Assembly (NCBI GenBank): GCA_039590215.1
Contig: JBDHFX010000059.1
Location: 1-9,678 of the forward strand
Reading direction: 5' to 3'
DNA: 9,678 nucleotides
From: CAMYLR01 sp039590215
GTDB taxonomy: Bacteria; Gemmatimonadota; Gemmatimonadetes; JACCXV01; JAHWKZ01
The notes under the pieces are model-generated. The model was not told the origin of the DNA and did not search any database. It worked only from the letters and a program-made list of their open reading frames with translations. Below, piece by piece: positions 1 through 6,499 of the stretch (the stretch's first letter is position 1; each line of letters begins with the position of its first letter). A program made the position numbers and the translations under genes.

Positions 1-413
1 CAGATGGCCCGGTGGCGGGTGGGGTCGAACCGTCCGGTTACGAGACGTGAAACGATGCAGCTGTACGCGGGGAGCACCTTGTGGGCGTGGATCATCGGGA
101 ATCGGTCGCCGTACGCGACCACGATCGGACTCACGACCCCGGTAAGCTCTGAAGGCAGGACTATGTGATCCGGTACCGGAACCTGGTTCCGGGCTTCAAC
201 ACCGTTGTACCAGTGCACTCGATAGAGGTTTAGGGCTTCCGGCGTGTCGGGATCGATCGCACCGAGCGCTGTTTGTAACCGCTCGTCGATCGTTGACGGG
301 TCAGCGAGTTCCGATAGCGTGGGCAACCCGATGCGACGCTCGCGGAAGTGTGCGATCGTCCGATCGCGAATGGCGTGATCAACGACTTCGTATTCCAGTT
401 CCAGTGAGTTCAT
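1..413 (-). CDS. Pyridoxal-phosphate-dependent enzyme, fold type II, N-terminal fragment (cut by window edge)
   Basis: The first 137 residues of a gene that runs off the low end of the window. The start is the ATG at 413; an in-frame TGA nine bases upstream rules out an earlier one. The visible protein opens with an acidic/aromatic stretch (MNSLELEYEVVDHAIRDR). It then shows LNLYRVHWYN, IVLPSELTGV and YGDRFPMIHAHKVLPAYSC, where K112 is in the position expected for the PLP-binding lysine of the cysteine synthase/threonine dehydratase superfamily. From memory this matches a group annotated only as PLP-dependent enzyme or cysteine synthase-like, not cysteine synthase itself. The gene begins 26 bp after the amidohydrolase stop, with no strong ribosome binding site. 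In the E. coli xdhD cluster the fold-type II PLP gene is the diaminopropionate ammonia-lyase ygeX, which releases pyruvate. This fragment does not look like a close YgeX homologue, so only an analogous role can be suggested. Confidence 0.7.
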   Translation of the reverse strand, partial: MNSLELEYEVVDHAIRDRTIAHFRERRIGLPTLSELADPSTIDERLQTALGAIDPDTPEALNLYRVHWYNGVEARNQVPVPDHIVLPSELTGVVSPIVVAYGDRFPMIHAHKVLPAYSCIVSRLVTGRFDPTRHRAI

Positions 414-439
414 ACCACGTCAGATTGTCTGCTCTGCGC

Positions 440-1447
440 CTACAGCGCCTGCATCCGCGTCCAGAGTCTCTCGGCTTGCACTTGCGCCTCCTCGCGAATG
501 GCGACCATCTCGGATTTTACTTGCGTGCGCGTCTCCTCCGTTTCGTCGGGTGTCGCCTCGCTCCCGAAATGCTCCGCGATCAAGCGGGACCCCGCCTGCA
601 ACCGTTTTTGTGCGTGTGAAAGATCGTCGCCCGCGGCACGAGCCTCCTCGATCAGTGCTTCCTCTTCGATCCGCATGTCGGCCTGATAGCCGTCGGTGCC
701 AAGCGCAACTCGGTCGCTGTACCTGAGCGCGCTCGGGTAACCGACGCGATTGCCTCGATTGGAGCGCGGATTCTGGACCAACCAACAGTCGTTGCTCGCG
801 CAGCGACGAACTTCATCCGCTGTCAGGTGAACGCCGTGGGCGAAGATCGAACCGGGGATCAGGGCGTCCAACCGATCGAACCGATCGATGACGCCCGCGT
901 AACCCCGCTCGCGCGCGTCCCGCACATCGACCCCGTCCTCGGCAATGTGGACATGCAGCACCGTCGAGTGTTCACGCGCCAGCGCGGCGGCCTCTCGGAT
1001 GGTGTCGTCGGACACCGTGAAAGACGCATGCAGCCCGACGACGCCACGGACCAACGAACGTCGGTTCTCGCCAAGAAACCGCCTGCACTCTTCCAGGCCG
1101 CGACGCGCTTCATCTCGTCCCTCATTTCGTTCAGTCGCTCCGTAGCAGAGCACCGCGCGCGCTCCGAGCTCCTGGCAGGCATCAGCCAGGACGTCCAGCG
1201 ATCCCTCGATCATGCTCGGCGATTCGTGGTGGTCGATGAGGGAGAACGTCCCGTGCTCGATCGCCTCGGCCACGTACAGTCGCGCGCTCGCGCGGAGGGA
1301 GGGCGCGTCCAATGCACGGTCGAGACGCCACCACACGCGTTCGAGAATCTCCACGAAAGTGCGCGGATCTGGGACTGGCGGAGGTAGCCCGAACGGTGCA
1401 AGGCCGCTGTAGATGTGCGTGTGCGCGTTGACGTAGCCGGACGTTAT
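440..1447 (-). CDS. ssnA: SsnA-like amidohydrolase reduced to the metal-binding barrel, start codon unclear
   Basis: A TIM-barrel metal-dependent hydrolase of the SsnA type, expected to deaminate or ring-open a heterocycle. Its closest match by eye is E. coli SsnA: VEILERVWWRLDRALD against STLKNLWWRLDRALD, and LIDHHESPSMIEGSL against VIDHHASPAYIGGSL. Metal and catalytic residues are present: AHTHIYSGLAP, GLHASFTV, HVHIAEDG, FAHGVHL and LGTDGYQAD. The first in-frame ATG/GTG/TTG is GTG at 1354, which would cut off the HTH motif. Yet the frame upstream encodes ITSGYVNAHTHIYSGLAPFG, clearly homologous. I therefore mark the coding extent from the ATA at 1447, whose bases form ATAA with the xdhD stop. 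The roughly 55-residue N-terminal beta region usual before HTH is absent. The C-terminal beta region is missing too: IAEHFG passes directly to an acidic helix and then to AQVQAERLWTRMQAL, which matches the last helix of SsnA. About 335 residues against about 440 in E. coli. It may be a minimal active enzyme or a decaying gene. Confidence 0.75.
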   Translation of the reverse strand: MTSGYVNAHTHIYSGLAPFGLPPPVPDPRTFVEILERVWWRLDRALDAPSLRASARLYVAEAIEHGTFSLIDHHESPSMIEGSLDVLADACQELGARAVLCYGATERNEGRDEARRGLEECRRFLGENRRSLVRGVVGLHASFTVSDDTIREAAALAREHSTVLHVHIAEDGVDVRDARERGYAGVIDRFDRLDALIPGSIFAHGVHLTADEVRRCASNDCWLVQNPRSNRGNRVGYPSALRYSDRVALGTDGYQADMRIEEEALIEEARAAGDDLSHAQKRLQAGSRLIAEHFGSEATPDETEETRTQVKSEMVAIREEAQVQAERLWTRMQAL

Positions 1448-4089
1448 CGGCGGTGCTCTCGCCGCCTGATGCGTCCAACGCTCATCGCGCGGGCGGCGGG
1501 CGAGTCCTTCATCGGCAGCGTATAGTGCCGTGTGCCATCGAACGCGGCGAGGGCTCCCGCCGTCGCTGCCGCGGTGGGCACCAGCCCGATCTCACCGACA
1601 CCCTTGGCGCCGAACGGCCCTTCCGGTTCGGGTTCCTCGACGAGGATCACTTCTACGTCGGGCATATCACGGGCGCGTAACGGGCCGAGCTCCCGCAACT
1701 TGAAGGTCACCGGCCAGCCGTCCTCGCACGGGAGCTCCTCCGTGAGCGCATAGCCGAGTCCCATGTGGACCGATCCCTCGATCTGTCCTTCACATAGTGC
1801 TGGGTTCACCGCCCGGCCGACATCGTGCGCGGCGATGAATCTGTCCACTCGACCGTCTTGATCGAGGATGCAGATCTGGGTTGCGAACCCGAAGGCCGTA
1901 TGCGTCTTGACTTTGTCCACGTCCGCTTCCGCGCTGGTGGTGTCATCGACCATCACGTCGGCGGCAAACACCTGTCCGGCCAAGTCTTCGAGACCGAAGC
2001 CTGCATCGAGCGCTGACTTCAGCTTGGTGGCGGCTGCCACAACTGCATTGCCGCCGAACAACGTTGCCCGTGAGCCGGTCGTCTGTCCGCAATCCAAGGC
2101 GAAGGTCGAGTCGACCCGGGGACGAAAGATCGACGCTGGGAGCTGGGTGACCTCGACAGCGAACTGCACCAACACGGTCAACAGCCCCTGTCCCATCTCG
2201 GTGTAGCCGTTGTACAGCGAGATTGTGCCATCGTGCTCGACTACTAGTCGCGCCTTTCCCCACTCGACGGCACCGTTGCCGATGCCGCTGTTCTTGATCC
2301 CACACCCGATTCCGACGGCGCAGCCCTGCGCGCGCGCTCCGTAGTAGTCATCGTGGACCGCTTGGAGTGTCTTCTTGATCCCGACGGATTTCTCAAATAC
2401 CTGCCCGGTCGTAAACTGGTCACCGATGTCCACCGCGTTTCGCCATCGCATCTCCCAACCATCGAGACCCACCTTTTCTGCCAGGAGATCGAGACAGCCG
2501 TCTATCGCGAAGTGGGCTTGGTTAGCGCCGAAGCCACGCATGGCGCCACACGGTGGGTTATTTGTGCATGCGGCGATCGCGTCCACGGCAACGTTGGGGA
2601 CCCGGTACGGGCCACAAGCGTGGCCGGCGGCGCGCTCGAGGACCTTGGCCCCAACGGACGCGTAGGCACCGGTGTCGCCGAGCATATCCGCCTCAACCGT
2701 GGTGAGGTGGCCGTTGACGTCGCAGCCCACCTTGTACCGCATACGAATCGGGTGCCGCTTGGGATGAACGCGGATCGACTCCTCGCGGCTGAGGGTGAGC
2801 TGAACCGGGCGACCGGTCATCTTGGCGAGAAGCGCTGCGTGGGGCTGGATCGAGACGTCTTCCTTGCCGCCAAACGCGCCGCCGTTGGGAACCAGCTCGA
2901 CTTCGAGATCGTCCGGGGGGATCCCAAGGAAGGCCGCCACCTGCAGGCGGTCGTCGAACACCCCTTGGCCCTGTGTGTACAGCCGAAACGTCTCCGGTCG
3001 TTCGCCCGGCTCCGCGAGCGCACTCTCCGGCTCCAGGAAGAGATGCTCGACGCGCTGCGTGGTCCACACGCCTTTGACTACATGAGCGCTTTCGGCGAAG
3101 CCATGAGCGACGTCGCCACGGCGGATGACCGTGTGTGACAGCTTATTCGGATGCTTGGGATTGACCTGTGGCGCTCCTTCAGCGAGGGCGTCCTCCATGT
3201 CTAGCACTGGATCGAGCACCTCGTACTCGATGTCGACTAGAGCCGCTGCCGCTCGCGCGGTGGGTGTGTCGACCGCCGCTACTGCTGCGAGGAAGTCACC
3301 CACGCACCGCACTTCTTCACCTTCCGCGACGAAACCGGGCCAGTCCTTGTCGATGAGCCCGTACCAGCGCTCACCTGGAACATCGCGAGCCGTCGCAACG
3401 GCGATGACACCGGGCGCGGCCTGCGCACGTGACGCATCGATACGAACAACGCGTGCGCGCGCGTGCGGCGAGAGCACCACCGCTCCATAGAGCATGTCTT
3501 CGCGGGTCATGTCCGCTACGTAGGGTCGGTCGCCGAGAACGAGCTGTCGGCCCTCGTAGCGCGCAAGACGCCCGCCGACCCCGCCGTTCTCACACACGAC
3601 GGGTGCGCCCTCGTCAGCACGGGCGCGTGCCAACAGCTCCACGGCGTCCACGATTTTCGTGTAACCGGTGCAGCGACAAAGATGGACGTCGATCGCTTTC
3701 GCGATCTCAGCCCGCGTGGGGTGCGGGTTCTTCTCGAGGAGGTGCTTCGCGCGCAGGGCGATACCCGGGATGCAAAACCCACATTGGAGGCCAGCGGCGG
3801 CAACGAACGCGTCGGCTAGCAATCCGCGTTCCTCCTCCGGGACCCCTTCGAGGGTGAGTATCTCCTTGTCGGTCGCCTTCTCGACCGGCATCGCGCAGGT
3901 GACGAGCGCTCGCCCTCCCACAATGGCCAAGCAGGCGCCACACTGTCCCTGTGGGGAGCAGCCATCCTTTATCGAGTAGACACCGCAACGATTGCGCAAC
4001 GCCTCCAGCAGTGTCTCGCCCGGTCGGGGTTCGAACTCGATGCGGCGACCGTTGAGCGAGAACCGGACCTTCGCGGCAGCTTCCGTCAA
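1444..4089 (-). CDS. xdhD: Molybdenum hydroxylase with 2Fe-2S domain and no FAD domain, selenium-dependent xanthine dehydrogenase (XdhD) type
   Basis: An 881-residue enzyme expected to hydroxylate a purine or related nitrogen heterocycle using water. The N-terminal plant-type 2Fe-2S centre uses C44, C50, C53 and C65 (GCSPQGQCGAC), and the second 2Fe-2S centre uses C103, C106, C138 and C140 (QCGFC, LCRC). From about residue 185 it goes straight into the molybdopterin domains, with no FAD domain between. Molybdenum-site motifs are GGAFGGKED (403-411), CGAMRGFGANQAHFA (514-528), TEMGQGL (630-636) and GAKGVGEIGL (827-836), where E833 is the expected catalytic base. This layout and VEHLFLEPESALA fit the Se_dep_XDH family; selenium there is a labile ligand, not selenocysteine, and no in-frame TGA is needed. 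The start is TTG at 4089, overlapping the previous stop (TTGA), with GGAG ten bases upstream. Electrons must leave through a partner flavoprotein. The exact substrate is not readable. The stop TAA is at 1444-1446. Confidence 0.88.
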   Translation of the reverse strand: MTEAAAKVRFSLNGRRIEFEPRPGETLLEALRNRCGVYSIKDGCSPQGQCGACLAIVGGRALVTCAMPVEKATDKEILTLEGVPEEERGLLADAFVAAAGLQCGFCIPGIALRAKHLLEKNPHPTRAEIAKAIDVHLCRCTGYTKIVDAVELLARARADEGAPVVCENGGVGGRLARYEGRQLVLGDRPYVADMTREDMLYGAVVLSPHARARVVRIDASRAQAAPGVIAVATARDVPGERWYGLIDKDWPGFVAEGEEVRCVGDFLAAVAAVDTPTARAAAALVDIEYEVLDPVLDMEDALAEGAPQVNPKHPNKLSHTVIRRGDVAHGFAESAHVVKGVWTTQRVEHLFLEPESALAEPGERPETFRLYTQGQGVFDDRLQVAAFLGIPPDDLEVELVPNGGAFGGKEDVSIQPHAALLAKMTGRPVQLTLSREESIRVHPKRHPIRMRYKVGCDVNGHLTTVEADMLGDTGAYASVGAKVLERAAGHACGPYRVPNVAVDAIAACTNNPPCGAMRGFGANQAHFAIDGCLDLLAEKVGLDGWEMRWRNAVDIGDQFTTGQVFEKSVGIKKTLQAVHDDYYGARAQGCAVGIGCGIKNSGIGNGAVEWGKARLVVEHDGTISLYNGYTEMGQGLLTVLVQFAVEVTQLPASIFRPRVDSTFALDCGQTTGSRATLFGGNAVVAAATKLKSALDAGFGLEDLAGQVFAADVMVDDTTSAEADVDKVKTHTAFGFATQICILDQDGRVDRFIAAHDVGRAVNPALCEGQIEGSVHMGLGYALTEELPCEDGWPVTFKLRELGPLRARDMPDVEVILVEEPEPEGPFGAKGVGEIGLVPTAAATAGALAAFDGTRHYTLPMKDSPAARAMSVGRIRRREHRR

Positions 4090-4382
4090 CCGTGCTTCAC
4101 TCCGTTTGCCTGATCGAGCATCTCTTTGATCTTGCGCTCATAATCAGGAAAATAGCGAGGAAGTGTCGTAAGCTCGAATCGCTTCAGGATCAGCGTGTTG
4201 GGCTCCCGTTCGAGCATGAACTCGAATGTCTGCTCGAGTAGCGACTCTGTTGTGTGCCACCCGCCGGTGACTCGCTCGACGTACGGGTGATCGACCGTCA
4301 CTTCGTGGTTCGTCGTTGGAGGACCCTCTACAGTCACGCGGTACTTCGTGTCGTCTAACTGCTCAACTTCGATCTTCGCCAT
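4086..4382 (-). CDS. Conserved-looking small protein of unknown function
   Basis: A 98-residue soluble protein with no signal peptide, membrane segment or cysteine, so it is unlikely to carry a metal cluster. The first 35 residues look like beta strands (KIEVEQLDDTKYRVTVEG, then HEVTVDH). The second half looks helical and ends in an acidic/basic stretch. The segment FEFMLEREPNTLILKRFEL followed by RYFPDYERKI resembles, from memory, a family of short uncharacterised bacterial proteins with a LEREP...F.L..I.RYFP.YE pattern. I know of no function for them. It sits between the 2-oxoacid oxidoreductase and the molybdenum hydroxylase: one base after the beta stop (TGAgATG) and overlapping the hydroxylase start by four bases (TTGA). 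The tight coupling and strong ribosome binding site argue that it is a real gene working with one of the two enzymes, perhaps as an accessory or assembly factor; that role is inference. Confidence 0.8.
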   Translation of the reverse strand: MAKIEVEQLDDTKYRVTVEGPPTTNHEVTVDHPYVERVTGGWHTTESLLEQTFEFMLEREPNTLILKRFELTTLPRYFPDYERKIKEMLDQANGVKHG

Positions 4383-4383
4383 C

Positions 4384-5319
4384 TCAACCCTCCTCGGTCT
4401 TATACGGAAACTCTTGAGCCAAAATCTTCAGTCGTTGAAAGCGATCCCGGGACGCTCGCCCGGTCGCCTCGAGATCGATCTCCCCGTCCCGGAATCGCCG
4501 TTGGCGCTGGAAGTACTCTGTAGGATCCGTCCAGTCGGGCTCGACGTTGATGCGCCAGGCACGCCCGTCCCAAACCTCGTAGAGGGAAAAGAGCCCGCTG
4601 GCGACGGCCAACCGCACCAGCTCCACGGAGTCTGCGGGCTCCGACTTCCACCCGGTTGGACAGGGTGAGTGCATCAGGAGAAACCGTGTCCCGGGAGTGT
4701 CAAAGGCGGTTCTTAGCTTGCGAGCGAAGTCCTCGGGGTGGGCAATGGAGAGGGTCGCCGCGTATGGAATCTGGTGCGCCGCCATGATGGCCATGATGTC
4801 TTTCTTATCTTCGCTCTTTCCGGCTGGCGTTGTGGTCGTGCGAGCACCCGGTGGCGTGGCGGACGAGCGCTGTCCACCCGTGTTCCCATAAATCTCGTTA
4901 TCGTAACAAATGTAAATGATGTTCTCGTTGCGCTCCGCGGCGGCGGATAGTGTGGCGATCCCGATATCGTAGGTGCCTCCGTCTCCCGCCCAGCAGATCA
5001 CCTGTCCACGCTCTTCGTTCAGATCGCGGACGGTCGCGATACCAGCAGCGACCGCGGCCGCTGAGGCGAAGGTCGTCGCTACCGTCGGCACGCCGTAACT
5101 CGTGGTCGGGAAAGCGCCGGCGGTGACGATGCCGCAACAGGCCGGGATCGCCAGCGTGCAGGTGTCGCCCGCTTCGGCGAGCGCTCGGCCAAGCATCGTC
5201 AGCCCAACGCCCATACCGCAGCCGCCACAATTCGTGTTGCCGGGTCGGAGCAGGCACTCCTCAGTGCACGGGATCGGCGGGACTCCTTCCAACGTCGGCA
5301 TCGGTCGATCTCCGTTCAT
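4384..5319 (-). CDS. porB: 2-oxoacid:acceptor oxidoreductase, beta subunit (thiamine diphosphate and 4Fe-4S binding)
   Basis: A 311-residue catalytic partner of the alpha subunit. It binds thiamine diphosphate through GDGGTYDIG (about 112-120) and the following DNEIYGNTGGQRS (about 140-152). Cysteines that can hold the proximal 4Fe-4S cluster are C31 and C34 (NCGGCG), C61/C62 (PACCGI) and C220 (SPCPTGWK), the pattern seen in POR beta chains. ATPPGARTTTTPAGK at about 154-168 is also family-typical. The ending LFSLYEVWDG and a C-terminal tail of about 60 residues match the beta fold and a variable end. The start chosen is the ATG at 5319, overlapping the alpha stop; the frame runs on to a TTG at 5334, but that would lie inside porA with no benefit, and the ATG at 5301 is an alternative. 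The stop is one base from the next ATG. The substrate is unknown. Confidence 0.92.
   Translation of the reverse strand: MNGDRPMPTLEGVPPIPCTEECLLRPGNTNCGGCGMGVGLTMLGRALAEAGDTCTLAIPACCGIVTAGAFPTTSYGVPTVATTFASAAAVAAGIATVRDLNEERGQVICWAGDGGTYDIGIATLSAAAERNENIIYICYDNEIYGNTGGQRSSATPPGARTTTTPAGKSEDKKDIMAIMAAHQIPYAATLSIAHPEDFARKLRTAFDTPGTRFLLMHSPCPTGWKSEPADSVELVRLAVASGLFSLYEVWDGRAWRINVEPDWTDPTEYFQRQRRFRDGEIDLEATGRASRDRFQRLKILAQEFPYKTEEG
4388..4395 (-). promoter_or_regulatory. Strong Shine-Dalgarno for the 98-residue protein
   Basis: The transcribed strand reads GAGGAGGG five bases before the ATG at 4382, inside the last codons of the beta-subunit gene. It is the strongest ribosome binding site seen in the window, suggesting that the small protein is made in quantity. 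Confidence 0.75.
5310..5313 (-). promoter_or_regulatory. Shine-Dalgarno for an alternative beta-subunit start
   Basis: GGAG on the transcribed strand lies eight bases before an ATG at 5301, the seventh codon of the beta gene as annotated here. That internal ATG (MPTLEGVPPIPC) therefore has the better ribosome binding site, while the ATG at 5319 has the stop/start overlap. Which one is used cannot be settled from sequence; the difference is six residues. Confidence 0.5.
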
Positions 5320-6488
5320 TGCGCGGTCATCCAAACGGGTTTCGTCTCGGCGCTACGGGCCACGACGTCGGCGATGATCTCCTCGACCATCGCTGGTGTC
5401 ACGTCGCCTCCGCAGAGTCCCGTCAGGTAGTTCTGAACGAGGAGATCGTCCCGATGCCCTTGAAACGCCGCCTTTGTTTCTTGCCAGAAGATGCCGCCAA
5501 CGCCGGCGGCGTAGTTTCGGTCGAGGATCGCCACCTTGTTGGCCGTGCGGCAGGCGTCCCGTAGCGCCTGTTCGGGGAAGGGACGGAACATCTTGATCTT
5601 GACGAGGCCGATCTTCTCCCCGGCACGCCGGCGCTGTTTTACGATTTCTCGGACCGTTGTCGCGATCGACGAGGAGGCAACGACGACGATCTCTGCGTCC
5701 TCTGTCCCAAGGGTCTCGATGGCGCCGCCCGGGTCCCGGTCGAAGACTTCAACAAACGCGGTTCGACACTCCCCGAGCACCTCATCAACGCGACCCATCG
5801 CCTCGTCGATCTCCTGCCGGAGTGACATCGCAACCTCCGGCCAAACGAGGCCGCCCAATGTCTTGGGGTCCTCGTGTCGCAATCGGTGCGGCAGGTCCAG
5901 CTCGGGGAGATAACGATCCACGGTGGGCTGATCCGACAGTACGGTCTCGGCCTGGGTGTGCGAAACGATGAAGGCGTCCATCGCCACCAGAGCGGGCAGG
6001 AGAATCCGATGGTCTTCAGCGAGCCGGAATGCCATTAACGTCGTGTCCAGCACCTCTTGATTGTCTTCGCAGTAGAACTGGATCCAGGGGAAATCACGCA
6101 GCATCAACGTATCTCCCTGGTCGGCCCAGATGTTCCACGGTGGGCCCAGCGTCCGGTTTACCGCCACCATGACGATCGGCAACCGGTAGTACCCGGCCAC
6201 CATGATGTTCTCGACCATGTAGGCGATCCCGTTCGATGAGCTGGCGGTGAAGGCCCGCGCACCGGCTAGCGATGCCCCGATCGACACCGCCATCGCGCTG
6301 TGCTCGCTCTCCACCGGCACCACCCGACTCTTGTGGAACGGGAAGCTGGCCACGTATTCGACGATCTCGGTCTGTGGTGTGATGGGGTAGATCCCACAGC
6401 TCGCGCCGCGGGCGCCGCGGTTCGCCTCGCCAGCCACGCTGAGCGCGTAGCCGGCCGCGTGGTTTCCAGATACGACTTCGATGCTCAT
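5316..6488 (-). CDS. porA: 2-oxoacid:acceptor oxidoreductase, alpha subunit
   Basis: A 390-residue subunit of the thiamine-diphosphate enzyme that decarboxylates a 2-oxoacid to acyl-CoA and passes two electrons to ferredoxin or, here, probably to the fused flavoprotein. YPITPQTEIVEYV at about 34-46 is the domain I signature, and ESEHSAMAVSIGAS at about 60-73 includes the glutamate that normally activates thiamine diphosphate. Further on are NRTLGPPWNIWADQGDT, the RDFPWIQFYCEDNQEVLD segment and MDAFIVSHT, all typical of the alpha chain. The C-terminal transketolase-like domain carries KIKMFRPFPEQALRDA and AILDRNYAAGVGGIFWQE. Length is normal for the family. The stop TGA (5316-5318) overlaps the ATG of the beta gene (ATGA), so translation is probably coupled. 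The name porA is generic: pyruvate, 2-oxoisovalerate and aryl-glyoxylates are all possible substrates. Confidence 0.92.
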   Translation of the reverse strand: MSIEVVSGNHAAGYALSVAGEANRGARGASCGIYPITPQTEIVEYVASFPFHKSRVVPVESEHSAMAVSIGASLAGARAFTASSSNGIAYMVENIMVAGYYRLPIVMVAVNRTLGPPWNIWADQGDTLMLRDFPWIQFYCEDNQEVLDTTLMAFRLAEDHRILLPALVAMDAFIVSHTQAETVLSDQPTVDRYLPELDLPHRLRHEDPKTLGGLVWPEVAMSLRQEIDEAMGRVDEVLGECRTAFVEVFDRDPGGAIETLGTEDAEIVVVASSSIATTVREIVKQRRRAGEKIGLVKIKMFRPFPEQALRDACRTANKVAILDRNYAAGVGGIFWQETKAAFQGHRDDLLVQNYLTGLCGGDVTPAMVEEIIADVVARSAETKPVWMTAQ

Positions 6489-6494
6489 CCCGGT

Positions 6495-6498
6495 CTCC
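6495..6498 (-). promoter_or_regulatory. Shine-Dalgarno for the alpha subunit
   Basis: The transcribed strand reads GGAG six bases before the ATG at 6488. This fixes the start at MSIEVVSGNHAAGYA, the expected N-terminus of the alpha subunit, and excludes the longer frame reaching back to 6566 inside the preceding gene. Confidence 0.75.
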
Positions 6499-6499
6499 G

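Noticed and set aside
827..1387. Plus-strand open frame (186 codons) opposite the amidohydrolase
   Set aside because: Antisense shadow of the barrel domain; arginine-rich composition and no motif.
2353..3138. Long plus-strand open frame (261 codons) opposite xdhD
   Set aside because: It lies wholly antisense to a strongly conserved enzyme and shows no recognisable motif; long antisense frames are expected in GC-rich coding DNA.
1444..4089. Selenocysteine codon in the selenium-type hydroxylase
   Set aside because: No in-frame TGA interrupts the gene; selenium in this family is thought to be a labile ligand, not selenocysteine.
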